This document shows, in pieces, positions 8,557 through 17,492 of a stretch of 51,936 nt of DNA. Both the position numbers and the translations under genes were made by a program. Numbering within the stretch: the stretch's first letter is position 1; the number at the start of each line of letters is the position of its first letter. The stretch is from Acidimicrobiaceae bacterium (lineage in GTDB: Bacteria > Actinomycetota > Acidimicrobiia > Acidimicrobiales > Poriferisodalaceae). The notes below the pieces were generated by a model. The model was not told where the DNA came from and made no database searches. It saw nothing but the letters and a program-made list of their open reading frames with translations. The stretch is taken from assembly GCA_026713105.1 (NCBI GenBank), contig JAPOPC010000057.1:1-51936 (forward strand), read 5' to 3'.

Positions 8557-8966
8557 GCAATCGGCGCCGGCGCAAGACCTCGCGCACTCGCCGCATCGAC
8601 GGCGCCGAGGTCCAACAGCGCCAGGCCGCTGAGGCGAGCGGAGCGTTCTGGCATGGCACGGCCGTCTCGGCGGCACCGTCGGAACAGGCCGATGCCGTTG
8701 GGGGTTCAGCCGCATCGGCGGCTACCAACGCCAATGTCGTACCGGCGACGCCGCCGGTCATCCTCACCGAGACCCGTCCGATCTCAGTCACGACGGATCC
8801 GACGTCGACCGTGCGGTCGCTGGGCAAGCCGCCGCTCGCGGGTCGCGAGACGGTCGCGGAGCACTATTTCGAAGCTGTGTACCAGCGCGCCGTGGCAATG
8901 GCCGGGGCGCTTGCTGCAGCAGGGGGCCTGCTCGGGACCGACGGCGACGAGCCCGCAGAGACCTGA
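8553..8966 (+). CDS. Small conserved-looking protein coupled to SNF2 helicase
   Basis: A 137-residue protein that I do not recognise. Its ATG overlaps the SNF2 stop as ATGA, with AGGGGGCGG a few bases upstream, so translation is coupled. The N-terminus is very basic (SNRRRRKTSRTRR), the middle is low-complexity Ala/Ser/Thr/Pro, and the last 60 residues look folded and helical (ETVAEHYFEAVYQRAVAMAGAL). The basic tail suggests nucleic acid contact and the helix a docking surface, perhaps for the helicase. Both are inference from composition and position. Confidence 0.7.
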   Translation: MSNRRRRKTSRTRRIDGAEVQQRQAAEASGAFWHGTAVSAAPSEQADAVGGSAASAATNANVVPATPPVILTETRPISVTTDPTSTVRSLGKPPLAGRETVAEHYFEAVYQRAVAMAGALAAAGGLLGTDGDEPAET

Positions 8967-9031
8967 CGGCAGCAGAGACCTGACCGCCCAAGCCAGGCAC
9001 GCAGTACCTGCCCAGCGATGAGGGGCTCAGG

Positions 9032-9748
9032 TCAATCGGCTGCCTGCGGTTCCATGCCGACTTCTTTGCCGCGGTTGATGCTGACCCAGTCGCGTGCCTC
9101 GAGATACGGCCGGAAGGTGTCGAAGATCTTCTTCTCATCGCGAGGCATGTGCTGGATCTCGTACAGGTGCGGGAATTCCAGCCAGCCGAGGACCAGATCC
9201 CACATGCGCAGCGCAGCATCACCGGTCGGCGGATCGAGCAGGACCGGTCCGAAGATCGCAGTGTCGCCGAAGTACAGGGTCGGCACCCCGAAGCCGCCCG
9301 AGTCGATGACCCGCTGGTGCTCGGCCTTGATCTCGTCGTGGGTGGTCTCGTCCTCGATGGAGACATCGACAATCGCCGGATCAGCGCCGATCTCGGTCAA
9401 CAGGTGCCGAGCTACATCGGGATTGTGGGGACGGTTGCCGTCGACATGCAGAGCCCTGCCCGACGCCGCATACCACTTGTCGAGCAGGTCCATCGACTCG
9501 CGCCGCAGGATCGCTCCGATGCGCATCATCGACCAGCCGTAGCTCCAGTCGCGCTCCCACGGATGCTTCTTGCCCTCGCGCAGGTTCACCTCTTCGAGAC
9601 TGAAGAACTTCCAGTTGACCTGCAGATCCAGTTGATCGCGCACGTCCCGCATCCACAGGGAGGTCTGGTATGCCCACGGGCACATCACGTCGAAGTGGAA
9701 GTCGACCTCGGTCGGGCCGGTGTACTTGGTGCCGTTGCTTGCGCTCAT
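9032..9748 (-). CDS. DsbA-family thioredoxin-fold protein, CPWA active site
   Basis: A 238-residue cytoplasmic protein with the DsbA/FrnE arrangement: an N-terminal thioredoxin strand (EVDFHFDVMCPWAY), a helical insertion, and the cis-Pro loop GVPTLYF. It resembles mycobacterial Rv2466c, a mycothiol-dependent reductase with CPWC, but here the second Cys is Ala26, leaving only Cys23. It could therefore work by a monothiol mechanism with mycothiol, or as an isomerase or transferase. Start ATG at 9748 has AGGAGAG about ten bases upstream. It lies 58 bases after the amidohydrolase gene on the same strand. Confidence 0.8.
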   Translation of the reverse strand: MSASNGTKYTGPTEVDFHFDVMCPWAYQTSLWMRDVRDQLDLQVNWKFFSLEEVNLREGKKHPWERDWSYGWSMMRIGAILRRESMDLLDKWYAASGRALHVDGNRPHNPDVARHLLTEIGADPAIVDVSIEDETTHDEIKAEHQRVIDSGGFGVPTLYFGDTAIFGPVLLDPPTGDAALRMWDLVLGWLEFPHLYEIQHMPRDEKKIFDTFRPYLEARDWVSINRGKEVGMEPQAAD

Positions 9749-9806
9749 CTCTTGTATCTCTCCTCTGATTGCGGGCCGCTCAGCCGCGCTGTGTCCAATG
9801 GGCCGC

Positions 9807-11558
9807 TCAGCCGCGGCCGTGTCGCAGCAGGCGACCGGGGGTCGCCCCCGTGCACTCGCCGGATTCGAATGTGACCTCGCCGTTGACGATGATCTGGTCG
9901 TAGCCCTTGGCCCGCTGCACCCGGCGCCACTCGCCGCCGGGCAGGTCGTGCTCCACGTTGCCGATCCACGGCGGATCGATCTCGAGCTCTTCCATGTCGT
10001 AGACCACGACGTCAGCCGCGGCCCCCTCGCGCAGCGTGCCCCGGTCCTTGAACCCAGCCGCATGGGCCGCCAGCGCGGAGAGGCGGTAGTGGGCTTCTTC
10101 CAGCGTCACCACGCCCTCGTCGCGCACAAGCCACGTCAAGAAATCGGTGGTGTAGGAGCCGCCGCTGAAGAACTTGGTGTGTGCACCGCCATCGGACACA
10201 CCGGGAATGGCGTACGGCGACTGCATCATCTCGCCCATGAACTCTGCGTTGGATCCCTTGTCGGGGCCGAGGAACTCCACGTTGAGATCGCCTTGCAGTG
10301 ACAGGTCCAGCATCACCTCGATGGGATGCTTGCCCTGTTCGGTTGCCAGGTCGCCGACGGAGCGCCCGACGTATTGCTGCATGTCGGCCTGCCGGTTGAC
10401 CCCCTGGACAACGAGACTCTTGGGATTGCCGCCGACGCCGGCTTGGATGACCTGCAGCCGCCGATCGGCCTCGGCAGCCTCGGCCACGAGCGCATTGCGG
10501 AGCTCGGGATCGGACATCTTGGCGATCTTCTCGTCCTTGGTGCCCGTGGTGACCGCGCGCCAAGCGGGCGAGGCGTCGTAGAGGTTCCAGTGCTCCAGCG
10601 TGAAGGCGAAGCCCGCCCGCCCGGTCCCGCATTGTGCATAGATCGGCAGTTCCTGGTTCCAGCACTTGTCGATCCAGCGAAGGGGCCGGCGGTGTACCTC
10701 GGGGTCCTTGCGAGCGGGCGCCACCACGTTGTGCAGGATCGGCCGCTGGGCCGCCGCTGCGAGTACCTCGAGGAACTTGATGTCGGCCCGGATGTCGCCG
10801 GTGCCCTGGGTGATCTGGATGAAGCCCTCGTCGCGTTCGGCCAGCACGCTTGCGAGGTTCAAGATGTCCTGGTCACACATGATGTCAGTGACCATGGGGG
10901 AGCCGTCGTAATCGGCCTGCACGCTGTCGGGGCCGAGACGCTGGATGGAGAAGCCGCACAGGCCCGCGTCCATCCCCTCGTGCAACAGCCGGGCCATTTC
11001 CTTGCGCTCGGCCTCGGAGGCGGGCACGCCGGCCTTGGCCTTCTCGAGGCCCATGACGTAGGTCATTAGCGACGCGGTGGGCATGTACTGGATGACGTTC
11101 ACGCCCTTGGGGGCCCGATCAAGGGAGTCGAGGTACTCCGGGATGGTCTCCCAGTCCCAGTCCATGCCCAGCCGCATCGACTCATAGGGGATCGCCTCGG
11201 TACGGGTCATCGTGAGCATCGAGCGGTCGCGGAATTCCGGCTTGACCGGCGCGAAGCCGAAACCGCAATTTCCGAGCACCACCGACGTCACCCCGTGATA
11301 TCCCGAGATGGTGCACCACGGATCCCAGCGAATCTGGGCGTCGTAGTGGGTGTGCAGGTCGACAAAGCCAGGGGCCACGATCTTGCCGGCAGCGTCGATG
11401 ACGCGTTGCGCGGTGCCACGGGGACGCCCCCCGAGCTGGGCCACCTTGCCGTCCTTGATCCAGACATCGCCCTTGTAGCGCGGCACCCGTGTGCCGTCCA
11501 CCACCGTGCCGTTCTGGATGTGGATGTCGAAATCCGTGTTCGTGGATTCGGTGCTCAT
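9807..11558 (-). CDS. Amidohydrolase, N-acyl-D-amino-acid deacylase (D-aminoacylase) family
   Basis: A 583-residue metal-dependent hydrolase of the urease-like amidohydrolase superfamily. The composite beta domain at both ends flanks a TIM barrel. The metal motif is HTHYDAQ (His69, His71), followed by GNCGF, whose Cys98 corresponds to the zinc-ligand Cys of D-aminoacylases. The barrel ends with the conserved Asp region SDGGAH, and DRGTLREGAAADVVV is the standard end of the family. Likely substrates are N-acylated D-amino acids or similar amides; the exact one cannot be read. ATG at 11558 has a GGGGG site upstream. It probably forms an operon with the DsbA-like gene downstream and is divergent from the secreted lysozyme-like gene. 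Confidence 0.85.
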   Translation of the reverse strand: MSTESTNTDFDIHIQNGTVVDGTRVPRYKGDVWIKDGKVAQLGGRPRGTAQRVIDAAGKIVAPGFVDLHTHYDAQIRWDPWCTISGYHGVTSVVLGNCGFGFAPVKPEFRDRSMLTMTRTEAIPYESMRLGMDWDWETIPEYLDSLDRAPKGVNVIQYMPTASLMTYVMGLEKAKAGVPASEAERKEMARLLHEGMDAGLCGFSIQRLGPDSVQADYDGSPMVTDIMCDQDILNLASVLAERDEGFIQITQGTGDIRADIKFLEVLAAAAQRPILHNVVAPARKDPEVHRRPLRWIDKCWNQELPIYAQCGTGRAGFAFTLEHWNLYDASPAWRAVTTGTKDEKIAKMSDPELRNALVAEAAEADRRLQVIQAGVGGNPKSLVVQGVNRQADMQQYVGRSVGDLATEQGKHPIEVMLDLSLQGDLNVEFLGPDKGSNAEFMGEMMQSPYAIPGVSDGGAHTKFFSGGSYTTDFLTWLVRDEGVVTLEEAHYRLSALAAHAAGFKDRGTLREGAAADVVVYDMEELEIDPPWIGNVEHDLPGGEWRRVQRAKGYDQIIVNGEVTFESGECTGATPGRLLRHGRG

Positions 11559-11743
11559 GGAATGCCCCCGCAGCGCTCAGCGATCTGACTGCAACGGCCG
11601 CTACGGCACGACAGGCGCACCGGCAACCGGCCCTTTCACGCTACCCGTCCGCTTCGGCGCCTGCCGGGACAGTGACGCGCCGGTGCAGGCACAGCGCCAT
11701 AGGCTCCGGCCTCGTTTGCCGACCCCTCAAGGCATTGTCTGCT

Positions 11744-12586
11744 TTGCCCAACCATCTCAAACGTGTGACCACCGTCACGGCGGCCTGTGCCTTCCTGGGC
11801 CTGTTCTTGCCCTTGACCCTGGGTGCTGCCGGGTCTCAGGAGGTCGCCCAGACGCGCCCATCGGTCCACCCATACACCCAAGGTCCCTTCGAAGCTGCGG
11901 GAACGGTCGACCACAGGGGATTGCAGAGTCCGCTGACCGCCCCGCCGCTGGTTCTGGAGGTCTCTCCATCGGTCGTGCCGCCTCGCGCCGGGGGAGTGGA
12001 GACCGCTGCGGTGGTCGAGCATCCGAACCTGCCCGCTTCTCCGCTGGTCACCGCCGACTCACTCATCGAGCCCAAGCACCAGTTCCGGCGTACGGTCGCA
12101 CCGGGGGTGCCGCTGGCATGCGATCGCTACCGATCTCAGATCCAGGCCGTCGGCGACTGGGACCCAGAGGTCGTTCTCGCGCTGATCTGGCGAGAATCAC
12201 TCTGCAACTCCCAGGCACTCTCCCCGACCAACGACTGGGGCTTGCTCCAGCTCAACGCCACCTGTTGGGCTGGCAGAGGGATTGACGGTCTGCCGAGTGC
12301 AGGACAACTGCCCGATCACATCGCTCAGATCGAGCTGTACTGCGACGGTCTCACCGCAGCAACACCTGCTGCGAAGTTGTGCTTCCATGCCAAAGAAGAA
12401 GCCCGTCGAACTGGCCAACGACCGGCGTCACCCTGTGATGCCTGGCTCGACCCGAACACCAACCTCCGCGCAGGCTATGAGATCTGGCTATTTCGCGGCT
12501 GGCAGCCCTGGTGTTTCGACGATCTCAGCCGGTCCACACCCGCCTGCCGCGCCGCATTTGAGGCTCCCGCCACACCGCAGGAGTAG
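11744..12586 (+). CDS. Secreted lysozyme-fold protein (SLT/transglycosylase-like)
   Basis: About 280 residues with a signal peptide: a basic NHLKR region, then a hydrophobic stretch (ACAFLGLFLPLTLG) and a small-residue cleavage region. A variable Pro/Val-rich spacer of about 90 residues follows. The C-terminal domain shows the lysozyme-like pattern: WDPEVVLALIWRESLCN, with Glu as the probable catalytic acid, followed by the NDWGLLQLN motif of SLT-type transglycosylases. Several Cys residues suggest disulfides outside the cell. It would cleave peptidoglycan glycan strands. The start is uncertain: TTG at 11735 or 11744 or GTG at 11765. I chose the TTG with AAGG eleven bases upstream that keeps the basic signal-peptide head. 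Confidence 0.65.
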   Translation: MPNHLKRVTTVTAACAFLGLFLPLTLGAAGSQEVAQTRPSVHPYTQGPFEAAGTVDHRGLQSPLTAPPLVLEVSPSVVPPRAGGVETAAVVEHPNLPASPLVTADSLIEPKHQFRRTVAPGVPLACDRYRSQIQAVGDWDPEVVLALIWRESLCNSQALSPTNDWGLLQLNATCWAGRGIDGLPSAGQLPDHIAQIELYCDGLTAATPAAKLCFHAKEEARRTGQRPASPCDAWLDPNTNLRAGYEIWLFRGWQPWCFDDLSRSTPACRAAFEAPATPQE

Positions 12587-12626
12587 TGGGCGTCTGCCGT
12601 GGACCTGCTGGAGCGAGATTCACTCA

Positions 12627-12654
12627 ACTTGACATAATGTCTATTATCGGCGTT
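12627..12654 (-). other. dif: Chromosome dimer resolution site dif (XerC/XerD target)
   Basis: Read on the minus strand, the 28 bases split into an XerC arm AACGCCGATAA, a 6-base centre TAGACA and an XerD arm TTATGTCAAGT. Set against Escherichia coli dif as I remember it (GGTGCGCATAA, TGTATA, TTATGTTAAAT), the XerD arm agrees at 9 of 11 positions and the inner ATAA of the XerC arm is identical. It also fits my memory of the actinobacterial dif consensus (CCGATAAT, then ACATTATGTCAAGT) at every fixed base of that core. It lies in the 93-base gap between the lysozyme-like gene and parE, in AT-rich sequence unlike its surroundings. Confidence 0.85.
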
Positions 12655-12679
12655 CTGTAGATGATTTCTGCACAGCGGT

Positions 12680-14821
12680 TCAGATGTCGAGCGCCTGGCC
12701 GTAGTCGCGGCTGTGTCTCACGATGAACTCCCGGCGGGGCTCGACGGCGGCGCCCATCATCACCGAAAAGGCCTTCTTGGCCTCTTCCTGGGATGCCCGC
12801 GCCTCGCCGAGCCCGATCTTGCGGAGCACTCGTGTGTCGGGGTTCAGGGTCGTCTCGAACAGCTCGTCGTCGTCCATCTCGCCAAGACCCTTGAAGCGGG
12901 TGAGCCGGTAGCGCCGATTCGCTGCTTCCAACTCTGCTGTCAATGTCTCACGCTCGGCCTCTGAGTACACGAATTGCTTGGTTGAGCCGATGGTGAACGC
13001 ATGCGTGGGCGGCTGTGCCGCGAACACCCGGCCACCGGCCAGCAGCGGGCGCATGTAGTGGTAGATCAGCGTCAGCACGAGGCAGCGGATGTGGCTGCCG
13101 TCCACGTCGGCATCGGCCAGCAAGACAACACGCTCGTAACGGCACGCGTCGAGGTCGAAGTCGGTCCCCGAGCCGGCCCCCAGCGCCGTGAACAGCGCCG
13201 TGGCCTCTGCGTTGTCGAGCACCGCCTTGGCAGTCCCCTTGCCGGCGTTCACCACTTTTCCCCGCAGCGGCAGCACCGCTTGCCAGGCGCTGTCGCGGGC
13301 TCGTTTGGCGGGACCGGCCGCGGAATCGCCCTCCACGATGAGCAGTTCGCCCTCGCGCTGCAGCCGGCAATCAGACAGCTTGTCGGGCATGCCATTGCTG
13401 CCGAGTGCGGCCGCCTTGCGCCGCTGATCGAGTGCCCGCCGCGACTCCACGCGGTTCACCACCGCATCGGCCAGTTTGTCTATCAACGCCCGAACATGTG
13501 TTTTGCGTGACCCCGGTGCGCTGCCGTCGAACCACGCCCGCAAGCCCTCTCTCACCACGCTGGCGACGATGCGCTGGACCTGTGGCGTGCCGAGTTCTCG
13601 CTTGGTCTGACCCCGGAACTGCGGTTCGGCAAAGGTTGCACGCACCACCGCGACGAGGCCCTCCTGAGCGTCCTCGCGCTGTGCTCGCGCCTCGTCCTTG
13701 AGGCGTCGCAGCTTGCGCGGGTCGGACTCGGCCAACGCGGTGTTCACCGCCGTCGTGAGCGCCCGCTCGAAGCCGGCGATATGGGTGCCTCCCTCAGGGG
13801 TAGGAATGGTGTTCACGAAGCCGACGATGTTCGTGTCATAAGCGCGCGTCCAGCGCATCGCGACCTCGACGTCGCACCGGCGCACGACATCGGTGAGCTT
13901 GCCGTCCACCGGGACGCGCTCGGTGAACTCCTCCGATCCGCTCAGCCCGATCAGCCCGGTAACCGGTTCGACATCGCCGCAGAGCTTCTGGACGAAGTCG
14001 GCCAGCCCGCCGCTCGAGACGATCTCCTCAATGACGGGCGGATCGGTCCGGCGGTCGGCGAGGGTGATCTTGACCTTGGGCACCAGGAAGCAGACCTGCT
14101 CGATTCGCTGGCGGACTTCGTCGAAGTCGACAGTGGCTGCGGGGTCGAAGATCTCCCGGTCGGGCCAGAACTGGACGCGGGTGCCGGTGCGTCCCGCTGA
14201 TACCCGGCCAACTCGCTTGAGCTTGTGCCCGGGTCGGAAACGGCCAGCAGCATCGGTGTGCCCAGCGATTCGGTCGCAGAACTCCAGGCGATGGGTCGCG
14301 CCCTTGCGATTCACGTCGACGACGAGGCGGCTCGAGAGCGCGTTCACTACCGATGCGCCGACTCCGTGGAGACCGCCCGAAGCGCCGTAGGCCCCGTTGC
14401 CGAACTTCCCGCCGGCATGCAGTTCGGTGAACACGACTTCGACCGCTGTGATGTCGTCGTGCTTGATGTCGATTGGGATGCCGCGGCCCCGGTCCACGAC
14501 CTCGTAGGAGTCGTCGTAGAGGGTGATCTCGATCTGTCGGCCGTGTCCGGCGGCTGCCTCGTCGACGGCATTGTCGATGATCTCCCACAGCAGGTGCGTC
14601 AGCCCACCAGAACCGGTGCCGCCGATGTACATGCCGGGGCGCTTGCGCACCGCGTCGAGACCTTCGAGCACCTCGATGGCGCTCGCGTCATAGGAGCCCG
14701 CCGGCCCATCGGCTCCGCTCGCAGCAGCGCTGCTGTGTGAGTGGGAATCACCGCCGTCGGCCATGTTGCGAATCTGCTCCTCGGGGGCGTCGCGTGCTGT
14801 CGATGCTGCCGGTACCGCCAT
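12680..14821 (-). CDS. parE: DNA topoisomerase IV subunit B (ParE; GyrB-like ATPase)
   Basis: A 713-residue GHKL ATPase subunit that drives strand passage. Residues 45-260 are the ATPase domain: RPGMYIG, EIIDNAVDEA (Asn84 binds Mg), DRGRGIPI and GGLHGVGASVVNALS. A transducer domain follows, then the TOPRIM domain with VEGDSAAGPAK near 495 and LADADVDGSHI near 568. There is no GyrB-type long insertion. Its ATG shares one base with the TGA of parC (TGATG), so both come from one transcript; the order parC then parE and the lack of a GyrA box in the partner favour topoisomerase IV over gyrase. A second possible start is ATG at 14764. The gene ends 25 bases from dif. Confidence 0.88.
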   Translation of the reverse strand: MAVPAASTARDAPEEQIRNMADGGDSHSHSSAAASGADGPAGSYDASAIEVLEGLDAVRKRPGMYIGGTGSGGLTHLLWEIIDNAVDEAAAGHGRQIEITLYDDSYEVVDRGRGIPIDIKHDDITAVEVVFTELHAGGKFGNGAYGASGGLHGVGASVVNALSSRLVVDVNRKGATHRLEFCDRIAGHTDAAGRFRPGHKLKRVGRVSAGRTGTRVQFWPDREIFDPAATVDFDEVRQRIEQVCFLVPKVKITLADRRTDPPVIEEIVSSGGLADFVQKLCGDVEPVTGLIGLSGSEEFTERVPVDGKLTDVVRRCDVEVAMRWTRAYDTNIVGFVNTIPTPEGGTHIAGFERALTTAVNTALAESDPRKLRRLKDEARAQREDAQEGLVAVVRATFAEPQFRGQTKRELGTPQVQRIVASVVREGLRAWFDGSAPGSRKTHVRALIDKLADAVVNRVESRRALDQRRKAAALGSNGMPDKLSDCRLQREGELLIVEGDSAAGPAKRARDSAWQAVLPLRGKVVNAGKGTAKAVLDNAEATALFTALGAGSGTDFDLDACRYERVVLLADADVDGSHIRCLVLTLIYHYMRPLLAGGRVFAAQPPTHAFTIGSTKQFVYSEAERETLTAELEAANRRYRLTRFKGLGEMDDDELFETTLNPDTRVLRKIGLGEARASQEEAKKAFSVMMGAAVEPRREFIVRHSRDYGQALDI

Positions 14822-17268
14822 CAGAACCGGTACTCCCCCAACGCAAGGATGCGCTGGTCGGTCGTACGGGCAGGCCCGTTGCGCTTCGTCGCAGACAGCT
14901 CCGGCCGCGCTGGAGCCGGATCGGGCGACCCGATGTCGTCGTGCGGTGCCACGACCGCCGCGAGCTGGCGATGAAGTCCCACCCAGCCGTAGGTGACCTG
15001 CGTCTCGAAGCCGGCCAGTCGCACTGTGGGTGAGCCGGCAGTGCCGCGCCCACGGGACGGGACATCGGAGATCTCGGTGACCTTCACCGTCCCCTCGTCG
15101 GTCACCAGCACCACCAGCGCGCCGAACGAGACCGCGCCTGCGGCCACCACGGTCGAGCCGGCGCGCAGTTTCATGCCGGTGACGCCCGCTGCCCCGTGGC
15201 CACGCACGGTCAGCGCGTCGGCGCCGAACCGCAGCACATGGCCGGTGGAGGCAATGAGCGCCACTTCAGATCCATCGGGAGCATCGAACGCCGCAACCAC
15301 CCGGTCGCCGTCGGTGAGAGAGATCACCGTGTTCCCGCTGCGCACCGATTCCAGCGCCGCGGGGTCGAGACGCTTTGCCACGCCACTGCGCGTCACCAGC
15401 GCAACCGGCGCACCGGCATGCCCGAACAGCGCAACGGGCTGCTCGCCGCGGGCGAGCGAGAACATTTCGCGGACTGGCGCCCCCCGGCTCCCTCGCAGCA
15501 TCTCGGGTATCGCTCGCACCTCGGTACGAAGGACCCGACCCCGGTCGGTCACCAGATGCACGACATCAAAGTCCGCTGCTGTCGCTGCGGCGACCAGCAC
15601 GTCGTGCCGGCCGGGCTTGGCGCTCAGTGGGTCTTCTTCGTGGCGTCGACCCAGCAGACCTGAAACGGAGAGCGTCACCAAGCTGGTCCGCTCGCCGCCC
15701 TCGATGTCACGTACGAGGTTGAGCGTGTCGTCTCGGGACCCCTCCCCCACCGCAGGGGCGGCTGCCACGACATCGTCGCGATGGCAGATCTCGGTCCGGC
15801 GAGGAACGCCTAGATCGCTCACCACCTCGTCCAGCTCACGCTCGACGATGGTCCGGCGCCGAGCCTCCGAGCCGAGGATCTTGCGGTAGCCCTCGATCGC
15901 GTCGCGAAGCTCGGCCAGCTCGTCTCGCAGGCGCTGTGTCTCGAGCGCGGTGAGCCGCCGTAACTGCATGTCGAGAATGTGATTGGCCTGGATCTCGGTC
16001 AGCTCCAGGCGGGCCATGAGCTGTGTCCGGGCGCTGGCGACATCGGGTGCGCCGCGGATGATCGCGATCACGGTGTCGATGTTGTCGAGCGCGATGAGCA
16101 AGCCCGCCACGATGTGCTCGCGCTCGGCCGCACGGTCGAGGCGGAACTGCGTGCGGCGGACGATGACATCGAGGCGATGAGCGATGTAGTGCTCGCACAG
16201 TGCGTACAGACCGAGCTGCCGGGGAACGCCGTCGACCAGTGCCACATTGTTGATGCCGAATGTGTCTTCGAGCGGTGTCAGGTTCCACAGTTGGGCAAGC
16301 ACACCATGCGCGTTCACACCCGGCTTGCACTCGATCACCAGCCGCAGGCCCCAGTTGCGATCCGACAGATCATTCACGGCGGCAACGCCGTCGAGCCGGC
16401 CGCTTGCTGCGAGCTCACGGACCTTCGCCTGTACCCGTTCGGGGCCGACCATGTAGGGCAGTTCGGTGACCACGATGCAGTCTCGGCGGGCCGTCAACGG
16501 CTCGATGTGCGTCTTGGCCCTGACACGAACGGTGCCACGCCCCGACTCGTAGGCATCGGCCAGTGAATCGTCGACGATGACCACGCCGCCCGAGGGGAAG
16601 TCGGGTCCGGGCATCAGATTCATGAGCTCAGCCGTGGTCGGCTTGGGACGTCGCTGGCGCAGTACCAGCTTGATGGCCTCGGCGACCTCGGCGAGGTTGT
16701 GCGGCGCCATGTTGGTGGCCATGCCCACCGCGATGCCGCTGGCCCCGTTCACCAGCAGGTTCGGCAGCAACGCGGGCAGACACGTCGGCTCGGTCCGCTC
16801 GCCGTCGAAGTTCGCCGTGAAATCGACCGTGTTCTCGTCGATGCCTGCGGTCATCGTCAGAGCCGCTGCGGTGAGTCGCGCTTCGGTGTAGCGGTAGGCA
16901 GCCGGCGGGTCGTCGAGGCTGCCGAAGTTCCCTTTGGGCTCCACCAGGGGCACCGACATGGCGAAGTCCTGGCCCATCCGGACCATGGCCTCGTAGATGG
17001 CGCTGTCGCCGTGGGGGTGGTACTTGCCCATGACCTCGCCGACGACACCGGCCGACTTTCGGAACGGGGTGCCTGGTCGCAGGCCGAGGTCATCCATGAC
17101 ATACAGGATCCGGCGCTGCACCGGCTTGAGGCCGTCACGAACGTCGGGAATCGCCCGCGCCGTGGTCACCGACAGCGCGTAGGGCATGAACGAATCGCGC
17201 ATCTCGTCCGCGACGTCGATGTCGTGGATTTCTCGGGCGATCCTCGTCGGTGCGGTCGGTCCGGCCAT
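14821..17268 (-). CDS. parC: DNA topoisomerase IV subunit A (ParC)
   Basis: An 815-residue DNA-cleaving subunit. The winged-helix core carries catalytic Tyr127 in [10 protein letters not shown] and the quinolone-determining region [12 protein letters not shown], with Ser89 and Glu93; Glu at the second position is typical of ParC, Asp of GyrA. Long coiled-coil helices follow (about 350-480). The C-terminal beta-pinwheel has blades such as [11 protein letters not shown] and [10 protein letters not shown], but no clear QRRGGKG GyrA box, so it probably relaxes and decatenates rather than supercoils. The ATG at 17268 has GAGAGGG ten bases upstream. Together with ParE it would unlink sister chromosomes at the terminus, next to the dif site found just downstream. 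Confidence 0.87.
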   Translation of the reverse strand: MAGPTAPTRIAREIHDIDVADEMRDSFMPYALSVTTARAIPDVRDGLKPVQRRILYVMDDLGLRPGTPFRKSAGVVGEVMGKYHPHGDSAIYEAMVRMGQDFAMSVPLVEPKGNFGSLDDPPAAYRYTEARLTAAALTMTAGIDENTVDFTANFDGERTEPTCLPALLPNLLVNGASGIAVGMATNMAPHNLAEVAEAIKLVLRQRRPKPTTAELMNLMPGPDFPSGGVVIVDDSLADAYESGRGTVRVRAKTHIEPLTARRDCIVVTELPYMVGPERVQAKVRELAASGRLDGVAAVNDLSDRNWGLRLVIECKPGVNAHGVLAQLWNLTPLEDTFGINNVALVDGVPRQLGLYALCEHYIAHRLDVIVRRTQFRLDRAAEREHIVAGLLIALDNIDTVIAIIRGAPDVASARTQLMARLELTEIQANHILDMQLRRLTALETQRLRDELAELRDAIEGYRKILGSEARRRTIVERELDEVVSDLGVPRRTEICHRDDVVAAAPAVGEGSRDDTLNLVRDIEGGERTSLVTLSVSGLLGRRHEEDPLSAKPGRHDVLVAAATAADFDVVHLVTDRGRVLRTEVRAIPEMLRGSRGAPVREMFSLARGEQPVALFGHAGAPVALVTRSGVAKRLDPAALESVRSGNTVISLTDGDRVVAAFDAPDGSEVALIASTGHVLRFGADALTVRGHGAAGVTGMKLRAGSTVVAAGAVSFGALVVLVTDEGTVKVTEISDVPSRGRGTAGSPTVRLAGFETQVTYGWVGLHRQLAAVVAPHDDIGSPDPAPARPELSATKRNGPARTTDQRILALGEYRF

Positions 17269-17420
17269 CGTCTGGGGCCCTCTCAGGGACGGAAGGTGTT
17301 GTAGAGCAGGAGCGTGTGTATGCGCGCCGCCAACGCCCGAAAGCACCGTTCGCTTTGGCGCATTCCAGCGGTTGCTGTCGAGAGTACGACGCTCGCCTTT
17401 GCAGGCCACGTCAATTTTGG

Positions 17421-17452
17421 GCTGGGTCGATCCTGGGTTGGGTCGATTCTGG
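17421..17452. repeat. Tandem 16-base repeat before the repeat-tailed protein gene
   Basis: Two adjacent copies of GYTGGGTCGATYCTGG (17421-17436 and 17437-17452) differ at two positions. They lie 41-72 bases upstream of the GTG at 17493, within the probable promoter region. They could be paired binding sites or a local slippage product. Confidence 0.55.
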
Positions 17453-17492
17453 CCTCAAGGACTACCCTGCGGCGCGTGTTGGTGAGGACCTC

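Noticed and set aside
12629..12648. TTGACA and TATTAT read as a promoter
   Set aside because: The spacing between the boxes is only seven bases, and the whole sequence fits dif much better.
12680..17268. Assignment as DNA gyrase (GyrB/GyrA)
   Set aside because: There is no clear GyrA box, Glu is at the ParC-type quinolone position, and the gene order is A before B. A genome-wide check for a separate gyrBA would settle it.
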